NCBI GenBank assembly: GCA_934426825.1
Contig: CAKRYI010000002.1
Coordinates: forward strand, 137,850 to 201,849
Reading direction: 5' to 3'
DNA length: 64,000 nt
DNA from: an uncultured Acetatifactor sp.
Lineage (GTDB): Bacteria > Bacillota > Clostridia > Lachnospirales > Lachnospiraceae
A program made the position numbers and the translations under genes. The notes under the pieces were generated by a model. That model ran no database searches. It had not been told where the DNA came from and was given only the letters and a program-made list of their open reading frames with translations. Of this stretch, positions 1 to 7,152 are shown piece after piece; within the stretch, counting starts at the first letter, position 1, and every line of letters begins with the position of its first letter.

Positions 1-204
1 CTCCACCTTCATAATCAGGCTTCTGGCATTTTTGTGACTGGTAATATAAGTGGGGTCGCCACTCATGATATATCCTACAATCTGATTTACGGGATTGTAT
101 CCTTTTTCGGTCAGTGCCTCATATACGGTGGACAATACCACCTTCACTCCGGTTTCGGGTTCTGTCTCAACTTTGAAGTATTGTGTATTCCCTAAATCCT
201 GCAT
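1..204 (-). CDS. ireB: IreB-family regulatory phosphoprotein, C-terminus cut by window edge
   Basis: The first 68 codons are visible, from ATG at 204 to the window edge. The segment NQIVGYIMSGDPTYITSHKN (about residues 44-63) is the hallmark of the IreB (DUF965) family, small cytoplasmic proteins of about 90 residues. In Enterococcus, IreB is phosphorylated by the Ser/Thr kinase IreK and negatively controls cephalosporin tolerance; that role is known for the family and not shown here. The start is supported by GAGAGGAA a few bases upstream. It lies 54 bp downstream of mtaB on the same strand, so co-transcription is likely. The family call is secure; the precise function in this organism is inferred. 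Confidence 0.9.
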   Translation of the reverse strand, partial: MQDLGNTQYFKVETEPETGVKVVLSTVYEALTEKGYNPVNQIVGYIMSGDPTYITSHKNARSLIMKVE

Positions 205-258
205 AGATTCCTCTCATTTCTGTGAAAAACATATATCTGTTTTTCTATCTTAACTCAT

Positions 259-1617
259 TTATTTGCAAAATTCAAGTTCCGTCAATAAAATGTCATCCGT
301 AAGAAAATCCAGTGCCTTCACCGTCACCAGCGCATTGGAGGAAAGTCCCTCCCTGTTTTCGTCCATGGGAACTGCCATTTTCACATAATCTTTGGTGTGT
401 CCGAGCAGGTAACGCTTACCTGAAATCTCCTTTTCCTCCTCCATCAGCACCTCTGCCACCTTTCCGATGTAACGGCTGCGGAATTCTTTGGACTGGCGCT
501 TTTCCAGCTCCAGCAATTCATTGCTTCTCTCGGATTTCACCGCATCCGTAATCTGATTCGGCATTACCGCAGCCCGCGTGCCCTTTCTCTTGGAATATTT
601 GAAAATGTGCATTTCATAAAAATGTATCTTCTCCAGAAACTCTTTTGTCCGGGCAAACTCTTCCTCCGTCTCTCCGGGGAATCCCACAATGACATCCGTG
701 GTGATGGCGGGATGGTCGAAAACTTCCCGGAGCAGGGACACACTGTTAAAATATTCTTCCGCCGTATAATGGCGGTTCATGCGCCGCAAGGTCTCGTCGC
801 AGCCGCTCTGGAGAGATAAATGAAAATGAGGGCACAGCTTGGGAAGCGCCGCCATACGCTCTGCATTTTCCCTCGTCACAATTCTCGGCTCCAGAGAACC
901 GATGCGGATTCTGTCTATTCCCGGTACGGCGTGAATCTGCTCCAGCAAATCCATTAATTTGCTCTCCCCGGAATCTATGCCGTAGGAACTGATATGGATT
1001 CCGGTCAGAACCACCTCACGGTAACCGTTTTTCGCCATGCCTTCGATTTCCGCCAGAATATCCTCCGCACGGCGGCTTCTCACCCTGCCTCTTGCATAGG
1101 GAATCACACAGTAGGAGCAAAACTGGTTGCAGCCGTCCTGAATTTTGATATAGGCGCGGGTATGCTCTGCCGTCCGGTGCAGCGTCATTTCCTCGTACTC
1201 ACAGTCATGGTTTATGTCTATGACAGTTGTGTCATGTAAGGTTTTATCTTCCGTTCCTTCCGCCGCCTCATGCTCTTTCAGATATTCCTCCAAAATGCTG
1301 ACAATATCTTTCTTACGGTTATTGCCGATGGCAAGGTCAATGCTTTCGTCCTTCTCCACGCCCTCTTTGTCGGTCTGTACATAACAGCCCACCGCCACTA
1401 CAACGGCATTGGGATTTTTCTGTTTTGCGCGGTGCAGCATCTGTCTGCTTTTTCTGTCTGCAATATTGGTAACTGTGCAGGTATTTACGATATAAATATC
1501 TGCCACCTCATCAAATGGTACAATATTATAGCCTTTTTCTTGTAACTTTTGTTGCATTACTTCTATTTCATAGGAATTTACCTTGCATCCAAGGTTGTGC
1601 AATGCTACATTTTTCAT
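259..1617 (-). CDS. mtaB: tRNA t6A37 methylthiotransferase MtaB
   Basis: Radical-SAM enzyme that converts t6A37 of ANN-decoding tRNAs to ms2t6A. The N-terminal UPF0004 domain shows LGCKVNSYE, NTCTVT and VGCYVQ, whose cysteines bind the auxiliary [4Fe-4S] cluster. The radical-SAM CxxxCxxC motif is in DGCNQFCSYCVIPYARG near residue 160, and a TRAM RNA-binding domain ends the protein. The start is placed at ATG 1617 (452 aa) because GTGAGGAA precedes it; an upstream in-frame ATG at 1668 would add 17 unconserved residues. The gene diverges from the HPr-like gene at 1720 and precedes the ireB-family gene. Confidence 0.95.
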   Translation of the reverse strand: MKNVALHNLGCKVNSYEIEVMQQKLQEKGYNIVPFDEVADIYIVNTCTVTNIADRKSRQMLHRAKQKNPNAVVVAVGCYVQTDKEGVEKDESIDLAIGNNRKKDIVSILEEYLKEHEAAEGTEDKTLHDTTVIDINHDCEYEEMTLHRTAEHTRAYIKIQDGCNQFCSYCVIPYARGRVRSRRAEDILAEIEGMAKNGYREVVLTGIHISSYGIDSGESKLMDLLEQIHAVPGIDRIRIGSLEPRIVTRENAERMAALPKLCPHFHLSLQSGCDETLRRMNRHYTAEEYFNSVSLLREVFDHPAITTDVIVGFPGETEEEFARTKEFLEKIHFYEMHIFKYSKRKGTRAAVMPNQITDAVKSERSNELLELEKRQSKEFRSRYIGKVAEVLMEEEKEISGKRYLLGHTKDYVKMAVPMDENREGLSSNALVTVKALDFLTDDILLTELEFCK

Positions 1618-1650
1618 AGTATTCCTCACTTTTTTTGTACTGTTTTCTCC

Positions 1651-1679
1651 TTGACTTTTGTCCGTCAAGCCGTTAAGAT
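1651..1679 (+). promoter_or_regulatory. Sigma-A-type promoter of the HPr-like gene
   Basis: TTGACT (1651-1656) and TAAGAT (1674-1679) are separated by exactly 17 bp and point towards the HPr-like gene at 1720. The -35 box lies in an inverted repeat, CTTGAC-N8-GTCAAG (1650-1669), which could be an operator. Confidence 0.6.
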
Positions 1680-1719
1680 GTTCTCAGAAGGTATGACAAA
1701 CATTAAGGAGGTAATTTTT

Positions 1720-1950
1720 ATGAAGACAGTTCAGATTTCTTTAAATTCCATTGACAAAGTAAAGTCATTTGTGAATGATATTACCAAGTTTGATTATGAT
1801 TTCGATTTAGTTTCCGGCAGATACGTTATTGATGCAAAGTCCATCATGGGTATCTTCAGCTTGGATCTTTCCAAGCCCATCGACCTGAACATTCATGCCG
1901 AGGACGGTGTGGATGAAGTTCTGGAAGTATTAAAGCCTTACATGATTTAA
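1720..1950 (+). CDS. HPr-like protein lacking the phosphorylatable histidine
   Basis: A 76-residue protein with the size and fold pattern of HPr, the PTS phosphocarrier. The segment DAKSIMGIFSLDL (about residues 38-50) matches the region around regulatory Ser46 of HPr (KSIMGxMSL). The active-site GLHARP segment is missing: residues 8-18 read LNSIDKVKSFV, with no histidine. It therefore cannot take part in classical PTS phosphotransfer, although Ser41 could still be an HprK target; hprK lies at 38465. The start is fixed by a perfect TAAGGAGG site ending about 7 bp before ATG 1720. It has its own promoter and terminator and is the only plus-strand gene in its neighbourhood. Its function is unknown. 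Confidence 0.85.
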   Translation: MKTVQISLNSIDKVKSFVNDITKFDYDFDLVSGRYVIDAKSIMGIFSLDLSKPIDLNIHAEDGVDEVLEVLKPYMI

Positions 1951-1989
1951 TCTTTCGGACTACATAAGATAACGGATACAAAGAACGGA

Positions 1990-2027
1990 ATGCCTCAAAG
2001 AACGCAATCTCTTTGAGGCATTTTTTT
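1990..2027 (+). terminator. Rho-independent terminator after the HPr-like gene
   Basis: A 12-bp perfect stem, ATGCCTCAAAGA / TCTTTGAGGCAT, with an 8-nt loop is followed by seven T on the plus strand. It separates the HPr-like gene from the convergent thiI. Confidence 0.9.
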
Positions 2028-2036
2028 GCTCTGAAT

Positions 2037-3215
2037 CTACTCTACAATAATCACTTCGTCGGTTTTCAGTGCCGTCTCCACCAGCTCGTCAATCTTTTCA
2101 TCCAGATTATGCTCATGTCTGCGAATCACATTCAGATTCGGCTTGGTAACAGGGTGCTTTGCCACAAAAATGGTGCAGCAGTCCTCAAAAGGCAGAATGG
2201 AAGTCTCGTAAGTGCCTATCTTCTCTGACACTTCCACAATTTCCTGCTTGTCAAATCCAATCAGCGGGCGGTACACGGGAAGCTCACACACCTCGTTGGT
2301 GGCTATCAGGGAGTTCATGGTCTGGGAAGCAACCTGTCCAATGCTTTCACCGGTAATCAGTCCTAAGCACTCCGTCTCCCTGGCAATATGCTCCGCAATC
2401 CGCATCATGTAGCGGCGCATGATAATCGTCAGTTCCTCATGGGGACATTTTTCATAAATATAAAGCTGAATATCCGTGAAATTAATCACATGCAGATAAA
2501 TAGGTCCTGTATAGCGTGAAACCAGTCTCGCCAAATCCACTACCTTCTGCTTTGCCCTTTCACTGGTGTAGGGCGGCGCATGGAAATAAACGGCATCGAT
2601 TTTTACGCCGCGCTTTGCTATCATGTAACCGGCAACCGGGGAATCAATACCGCCGGACAACAGCAGCATCGCTTTGCCGCCCGTGCCCACCGGCATTCCT
2701 CCCGGTCCCGGAATAATTTCGGAATAAATATAAATTTGCTCCCGCACCTCAATATTGAGCAGAATATCCGGCTTGTGCACATCCACTTTCATTTCGGGAT
2801 ATGCCTTCAGGATTGCCTCTCCCATATCCATATTGATGGTCATGGAATCCTTGGGATAATTCTTCCGTGCGCGTCTCGCCTGTACTTTGAAAGTCTTGTT
2901 GCGGTCAGGATAAACCTCGGCTATATAATTGACAACCGTGTCACACAGCTTTTCAAAGCCCTCATCCTCCACATGGACTACCGGGCAGATACCGGAAATG
3001 CCGAACACTCTCTGCAAATGTTCCACTACCTCGTCAAAATCAAAATCTGTCTGCGCATCTACAAAAATGCGGCCCTGGGTTTTATGAACATAAAATTCTC
3101 CTTCACATTTTTTCAGGGAAAATTTAATCTGGTGAACCAACGCATCCTCAAAAAGATAGCGGTTCCGTCCTTTAATACCGATTTCGGCATACTTAATCAA
3201 AAAAGCTGTAAACAT
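2037..3215 (-). CDS. thiI: tRNA 4-thiouridine synthase ThiI
   Basis: 392-residue ATP-dependent sulfurtransferase that makes 4-thiouridine at position 8 of tRNA and can also feed thiamine thiazole synthesis. An N-terminal ferredoxin-like region and THUMP domain (to about residue 165) precede a PP-loop ATPase domain with LLLSGGIDSPVAGYM. A conserved cysteine pair occurs in LPFEDCCTIF near residue 345. There is no C-terminal rhodanese domain, as is usual in Firmicutes. The ATG at 3215 has a GGAGGAG site. The cysteine desulfurase gene ends 18 bp upstream, so the sulfur donor and acceptor are made together. Confidence 0.95.
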   Translation of the reverse strand: MFTAFLIKYAEIGIKGRNRYLFEDALVHQIKFSLKKCEGEFYVHKTQGRIFVDAQTDFDFDEVVEHLQRVFGISGICPVVHVEDEGFEKLCDTVVNYIAEVYPDRNKTFKVQARRARKNYPKDSMTINMDMGEAILKAYPEMKVDVHKPDILLNIEVREQIYIYSEIIPGPGGMPVGTGGKAMLLLSGGIDSPVAGYMIAKRGVKIDAVYFHAPPYTSERAKQKVVDLARLVSRYTGPIYLHVINFTDIQLYIYEKCPHEELTIIMRRYMMRIAEHIARETECLGLITGESIGQVASQTMNSLIATNEVCELPVYRPLIGFDKQEIVEVSEKIGTYETSILPFEDCCTIFVAKHPVTKPNLNVIRRHEHNLDEKIDELVETALKTDEVIIVE

Positions 3216-3233
3216 GGTTTCTCCTCCGGTTCC

Positions 3234-4403
3234 TTACTTGCGTGAGTACCTTCTCAACATCGGAATTTTATCATACAATATCTGTAAAGTATAGTCAATC
3301 TCTTCTACCGTGGTATATACGGAAAAACTGAATCGTATCGTGGATTCCAATAGTCCCTTCTCCACTCCCACCGCTCTCAATGTTGCCGAAGGCTGCGGCT
3401 TGTGGGCGGAGCAGGCGCTGCCCGCCGAAACGTAAATCTCCTTTTCCTCCAGCGTGTGCAAAAGCACCTCGCTTCTGACTCCGCGGAAAGATACGCTGAC
3501 AATATGGGGGGCGGTTTGTTCGCCGTACGGGTCACCCTCCGGCAGTCCGTTGACCTGAACATTCTCTATCCGGCTGACTCCCTCGATAAACCGTTTCTTT
3601 AACTGATGCAGATAGGAAATATCCTCATCAAACTGACTGTACAGCATTTCTGCGGCCTTTGCCATGCCGGCAATACCCGGCACATTTTCCGTACCGGAGC
3701 GCATGTTTTGCTGCTGACCGCCGCCAAATAGAATGGGCTGGATTTTTACCTTTTCATCCACATACAAAAGACCTACCCCTTTCGGACCGTGGATTTTATG
3801 GCTGCTCACGGAAAGCAGGTCAATGCCCATACGTTTCGGCAGAATGACCGCTTTGCCGAATCCCTGTACCGCATCCACATGAAACAGCGTGTTTCGGTTT
3901 CTTCTCTTCACCGCAGCCGCCAGCTCTGCTATGGGCTGCACGGATCCGATTTCATTGTTGGTGTGCATAACGGACACCAGTATGGTATTCGGAGTCATGG
4001 CATTCTCCAAATCCTGCACCCGGACACGGCCGTCCACCGTCACCGGCAGATAGGTAACCTGAAAGCCCTGATTTTCCAGATAGTGCATGGTCTGCAAAAT
4101 TGCAGGATGCTCAATCCGTGTCGTAATCAGGTGATTGCCGCGCCTTCTGTTTGCCATGGCACAACCCACCAGCGCCAGATTGTCTGACTCGGTTCCTCCT
4201 GAGGTGAAAAACAGCTCCTTCTCATTTACCTTTAACAGTCTTGCAAAGGTTTGCGTGGCATAGCGCAGATACTGCTCTGCCTGAATTCCCTTCATATGCA
4301 GACTGGAAGGATTTCCGTAGTCTTCACACATTATTTTCGTCATCAATTCAGCTACCTGCGGAAAGACTCTGGTTGTCGCCGAATTGTCTAAATATACTTC
4401 CAT
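3234..4403 (-). CDS. Cysteine desulfurase (NifS/IscS class V aminotransferase)
   Basis: PLP enzyme of 389 aa that removes sulfur from cysteine as a protein persulfide; here probably the donor for ThiI immediately downstream. VYLDNSATTRVFP opens the protein, VSSHKIHGPKG carries the PLP lysine, and SAGSACSAH holds the catalytic loop cysteine. The start is placed at ATG 4403, preceded by GAGGAAAAA. The frame stays open for 17 more codons into the upstream 93-bp repeat (TTG at 4454), so a longer form beginning TQTRYAQRTCAEM is possible in principle. This is the first of three genes carrying that repeat as leader. The symbol (iscS/nifS/nifZ) cannot be chosen from sequence alone. Confidence 0.93.
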   Translation of the reverse strand: MEVYLDNSATTRVFPQVAELMTKIMCEDYGNPSSLHMKGIQAEQYLRYATQTFARLLKVNEKELFFTSGGTESDNLALVGCAMANRRRGNHLITTRIEHPAILQTMHYLENQGFQVTYLPVTVDGRVRVQDLENAMTPNTILVSVMHTNNEIGSVQPIAELAAAVKRRNRNTLFHVDAVQGFGKAVILPKRMGIDLLSVSSHKIHGPKGVGLLYVDEKVKIQPILFGGGQQQNMRSGTENVPGIAGMAKAAEMLYSQFDEDISYLHQLKKRFIEGVSRIENVQVNGLPEGDPYGEQTAPHIVSVSFRGVRSEVLLHTLEEKEIYVSAGSACSAHKPQPSATLRAVGVEKGLLESTIRFSFSVYTTVEEIDYTLQILYDKIPMLRRYSRK

Positions 4404-4411
4404 TTTTTTCC

Positions 4412-4504
4412 TCATTTCTGCGCACGTTCTTTGTGCATAGCGAGTTTGTGTCAAGTGCGCGCAGACACAAATCTCGTGATTGAAAAATTTTATTTTTCAA
4501 TCTT
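4412..4504 (-). repeat. 93-bp dispersed leader repeat, copy 1
   Basis: This element recurs at 18866-18958 and 41378-41470 with only one or two differences. Read on the minus strand it contains an 11-bp AT hairpin (GATTGAAAAAT, loop AAA, ATTTTTCAATC). Next comes a 12-bp stem with one bulge, CGAG(A)TTTGTGTC / GACACAAACTCG, whose 11-nt loop holds GCGCAC. Further down is GTGCGC, which can pair with that loop and lies just before the ribosome-binding site. It ends directly before the cysteine desulfurase start. No clear -10 box was found, so it is not obviously a promoter. Its class is unknown to me. Confidence 0.9.
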
Positions 4505-4683
4505 ACACCCATCTGCGCATTGCGCCGCGCACATTTCAAAATTGAACACGCCTTTTTTATTCAATTCTTTTTCGTTTGTCTGTTCCCCGACAGGAATCTC
4601 TTACTACTTTTATCATATGCAAAACATGCGAGCATGCGCATATTTTGACAATCTTCCTCTGCGGGAAAATATTTTTGCCCGTT

Positions 4684-5430
4684 CTATTGTTCGAGGTGGT
4701 ACATTATCCATGAAAGCACGGTCATTCCGGCAGTTTCCGTCCGCAAAATCCTCTTTCCCAGCGTCACAGGTTCTATACCGGATTCCAGAGCAAGCCGAAT
4801 CTCCTCTTCCTCAAACCCGCCCTCCGGGCCGATAAAAACCGCAATACTCCGGTTCGGTTCTATGTGCTCTATCAGGGCTTTCGTCTTTTCCATGCCTTCC
4901 GCCAGTTCATAAGGAATCAGCTTTACATCCATGTCCGCCGCATAGCGAACCGCATCCCGAAAGCTCATGACCTCATTTACCTGCGGAATGATTCCTCTCT
5001 TGCTCTGTTTTGCCGCTGCCTCTGCAATTCCCTGCCATCTGGCAATTTTGGATTTTGCCTTTTTGTCATCCAGCTTCACAACGCAGCGCTTTGTTGCCAC
5101 GGGAATCACCTGATAAACACCGAGTTCCACCGCTTTCTGGATAATAAGTTCCATCTTGTCCGCTTTGGGAAGCCCCTGAAACAGATAGATTTTGGAGGGA
5201 AGTTCCACTCCGTCTTCTTTGATAAAACGCAATTCACAGCGGATACAATCCTCTTCCAAAGAAAGAATTCCGCACCGGTACTCCCTGCCATCCTGTCCGT
5301 TACTGACGGAAATTTCCTCTCCCGGCTTCATGCGAAGCACATTCCGGATGTGGTTTACATCGCTCCCGGTGATTATGACGCTCTTGTCACTTTCGTGAAT
5401 CTGAGCCGGTTCCACAAAAAACTGATACAT
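4684..5430 (-). CDS. rsmE: 16S rRNA (uracil-1498-N3)-methyltransferase RsmE
   Basis: 248-residue SPOUT-family enzyme that methylates U1498 of 16S rRNA. The C-terminal knot motifs are clear: FIGPEGGFEEEEI and LGKRILRTETA. The N-terminal PUA-like domain covers about residues 1-70. The stop codon of prmA lies 6 bp before its ATG, so prmA-rsmE form a translationally tight pair, the common clostridial arrangement downstream of dnaJ. Confidence 0.95.
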   Translation of the reverse strand: MYQFFVEPAQIHESDKSVIITGSDVNHIRNVLRMKPGEEISVSNGQDGREYRCGILSLEEDCIRCELRFIKEDGVELPSKIYLFQGLPKADKMELIIQKAVELGVYQVIPVATKRCVVKLDDKKAKSKIARWQGIAEAAAKQSKRGIIPQVNEVMSFRDAVRYAADMDVKLIPYELAEGMEKTKALIEHIEPNRSIAVFIGPEGGFEEEEIRLALESGIEPVTLGKRILRTETAGMTVLSWIMYHLEQ

Positions 5431-5436
5431 ACCGCC

Positions 5437-6423
5437 TTACTCCTTCTGCGCTGTCACACTCACCCATTCTCCCTGATAGGTCACTTCCAGCACTTTCAGT
5501 CCCGCTGCCTGAACAGCCTCCACAACGGTCTGCTCCTTGTCATCGATAATTCCGGACGTAATATAAATTCCGCCGGGCTTAAGCTGATGCAGAATCACCG
5601 GAGTCAGGGGAACAAGCACATCCGCAAGAATATTTGCCACCACAATGTCATAACACTCGTAGCCGACCTTATCCTGCACTGCCTTGTCCGTAATAATATT
5701 ACCAATCATCATGTCGAACTGCTCCGGACGGATTCCGTTCACCTCACAGTTCTGCGCCACCGCATCTACGGCACAAATGTCCAAATCGGTTCCCACCGCA
5801 TGCTTTGCGCCGAACATCAGGGAAAGAATTGCCAGAATACCGCTTCCGGTTCCCACATCCAAAAGTTCCGTCTGGGGGGTAATATATTTTCTGAGCTGAC
5901 GGATACAAAGCTGGGTTGTCTCATGCATTCCCGTTCCAAAAGCAGTTCCGGGGTCAATGTGGAGCACCATGCGTCCGTCATCCTCCGCCTTTATCTTTTC
6001 CCACGAGGGAATGACAAGTATGTCATCTATATAGAACTGGTGGAAATACTGCTTCCAGTTGTTAATCCAGTCTATGTCCTCCGTCTCATCCACGGAAACG
6101 CTTCCTTCACCAATATCCATAAATTGGCGCAAATCATCCAGTTCCCGTTTTACATCGGAAAGAATGGTTTCCTTGTCCGTCTTTTCTCCCTGAACCTCCA
6201 GACTGCCATCCTCTTTTTCCTCTACGAAGAAACTCAGATACGCGATCCCGTCATCCTCCGGTCCCTCCGGCAGAATATCCACAAACATCTGCTCTTTCTC
6301 CAATGCTGTCAGGGGTACCTTGTCCTCAATCTGTGCGCCTTCCAAACCTATGTCGTAAAGAGTGCTGATAATAATATCCTCCGCATCCGTAATTGTTTTA
6401 ATTTTAAATTTTACCCATTTCAT
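5437..6423 (-). CDS. prmA: Ribosomal protein L11 methyltransferase PrmA
   Basis: 328-residue SAM-dependent methyltransferase that trimethylates ribosomal protein L11. The N-terminal L11-binding domain is followed by the class I fold with LLDVGTGSGILAI (SAM-binding glycine loop, about residue 190) and VVANILADVL. Length is typical. It is first of the prmA-rsmE pair. In related genomes prmA directly follows dnaJ; here an Rpn-type remnant and an O-antigen-ligase-like gene lie between. Confidence 0.95.
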   Translation of the reverse strand: MKWVKFKIKTITDAEDIIISTLYDIGLEGAQIEDKVPLTALEKEQMFVDILPEGPEDDGIAYLSFFVEEKEDGSLEVQGEKTDKETILSDVKRELDDLRQFMDIGEGSVSVDETEDIDWINNWKQYFHQFYIDDILVIPSWEKIKAEDDGRMVLHIDPGTAFGTGMHETTQLCIRQLRKYITPQTELLDVGTGSGILAILSLMFGAKHAVGTDLDICAVDAVAQNCEVNGIRPEQFDMMIGNIITDKAVQDKVGYECYDIVVANILADVLVPLTPVILHQLKPGGIYITSGIIDDKEQTVVEAVQAAGLKVLEVTYQGEWVSVTAQKE

Positions 6424-6498
6424 TTTTCACTGTTCACCTTTCCGTTTCAAGTGCTGACTTTGCTTATTATAAACCATTTCTTTGGAATTTGAAAGAGA

Positions 6499-6962
6499 TT
6501 AGCCCTTCACCGCCACAAGATACTTTTCTGCTTCCTCTTTGGACAAAGAATACACTTTCTGCAGCTTGCGCAGAATGGTCTCATCATCTGCTCCATCCTC
6601 CACTTCTCGTTGCGCCGCGCCCTGTCCACGGCAGTTTCTATCCTTCCTGTCAATCGGTCACTTTTTGTTCCCGTCATAATATATTCATACAATGCCCGTA
6701 ACGTCTCCGGCAGGGTTTCTCCCGCACAGGTACAGTTATAAAAAATCTTCACCGTTCCGTCCCGAAGCGCCAGCCCGGTTTTCTCCTCACAGCGGTTCTC
6801 AAACACGTACTTTGCACAGCCTTCTCCAAACGGGTCAAAGGTACAGAGAAACAGTATCTTTCCCTCCGGCAGCTTCCGGTAGGAATTTCCTTTCTGCAAA
6901 AAATCCGTGTCCATCATGGACTGGTAAAAACAGCTCCTCTTTGCCAGTTCCGTTCTTTCCAC
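6499..6962 (-). pseudogene. Remnant of Rpn-family PD-(D/E)XK nuclease/putative transposase, copy A
   Basis: The open part encodes YRKLPEGKILFLCTFDPFGEG, ALRDGTVKIFYNCT and RLTGRIETAVDRARRNEKWR, typical of the C-terminal half of Rpn-type recombination-promoting nucleases. The N-terminal ~100 residues, including most of the nuclease core, are gone. Near the end a deletion removes the segment seen in copy B (15320-15640) and shifts the frame; the original tail ETILRKLQKVYSLSKEEAEK is still readable in another frame down to the stop at 6499. Copy B lies about 8.8 kb away in the same orientation with the same 5' flank. Certainly non-functional. Confidence 0.8.
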
Positions 6963-7087
6963 TCCTGCTTATCAAATATGGGTAACGTAAGCAGGAATTT
7001 CTCAAGAAAGAATCTCAGACATCAGTAGACACTGACAAAAAATAGATATGCGGCTTATCGAAAATCTGCTTATAATCAGAGTATACC
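6947..7087 (-). repeat. 141-bp 5' flank of Rpn-type remnant, copy A
   Basis: Matches 15627-15767 over the same length with a short run of differences in the middle. It includes the inverted repeat CCTGCTTA / TAAGCAGG (6965-6995). It probably represents the original 5' end of the nuclease gene family member and its promoter. Both copies break away from similarity at the same side, where the coding deletions begin. Confidence 0.75.
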
Positions 7088-7152
7088 GTAATCATCTCCT
7101 CTTCGCAAGCGGGCAATTACGATTCAAAAAGCAATTTAGAAAATACTGCGTC

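Noticed and set aside
4431..4450. TTGACA inside the 93-bp repeat as a -35 promoter box
   Set aside because: No acceptable -10 hexamer lies 16-18 bp downstream in any copy, and copy 2 has the box mutated to TTTACA while the downstream gene still needs expression.
4864..6492. 542-codon plus-strand frame opposite rsmE and prmA
   Set aside because: It is antisense to two certain genes, has no ribosome-binding site, and its His/Arg/Leu-rich composition is typical of a frame mirrored from a coding strand.
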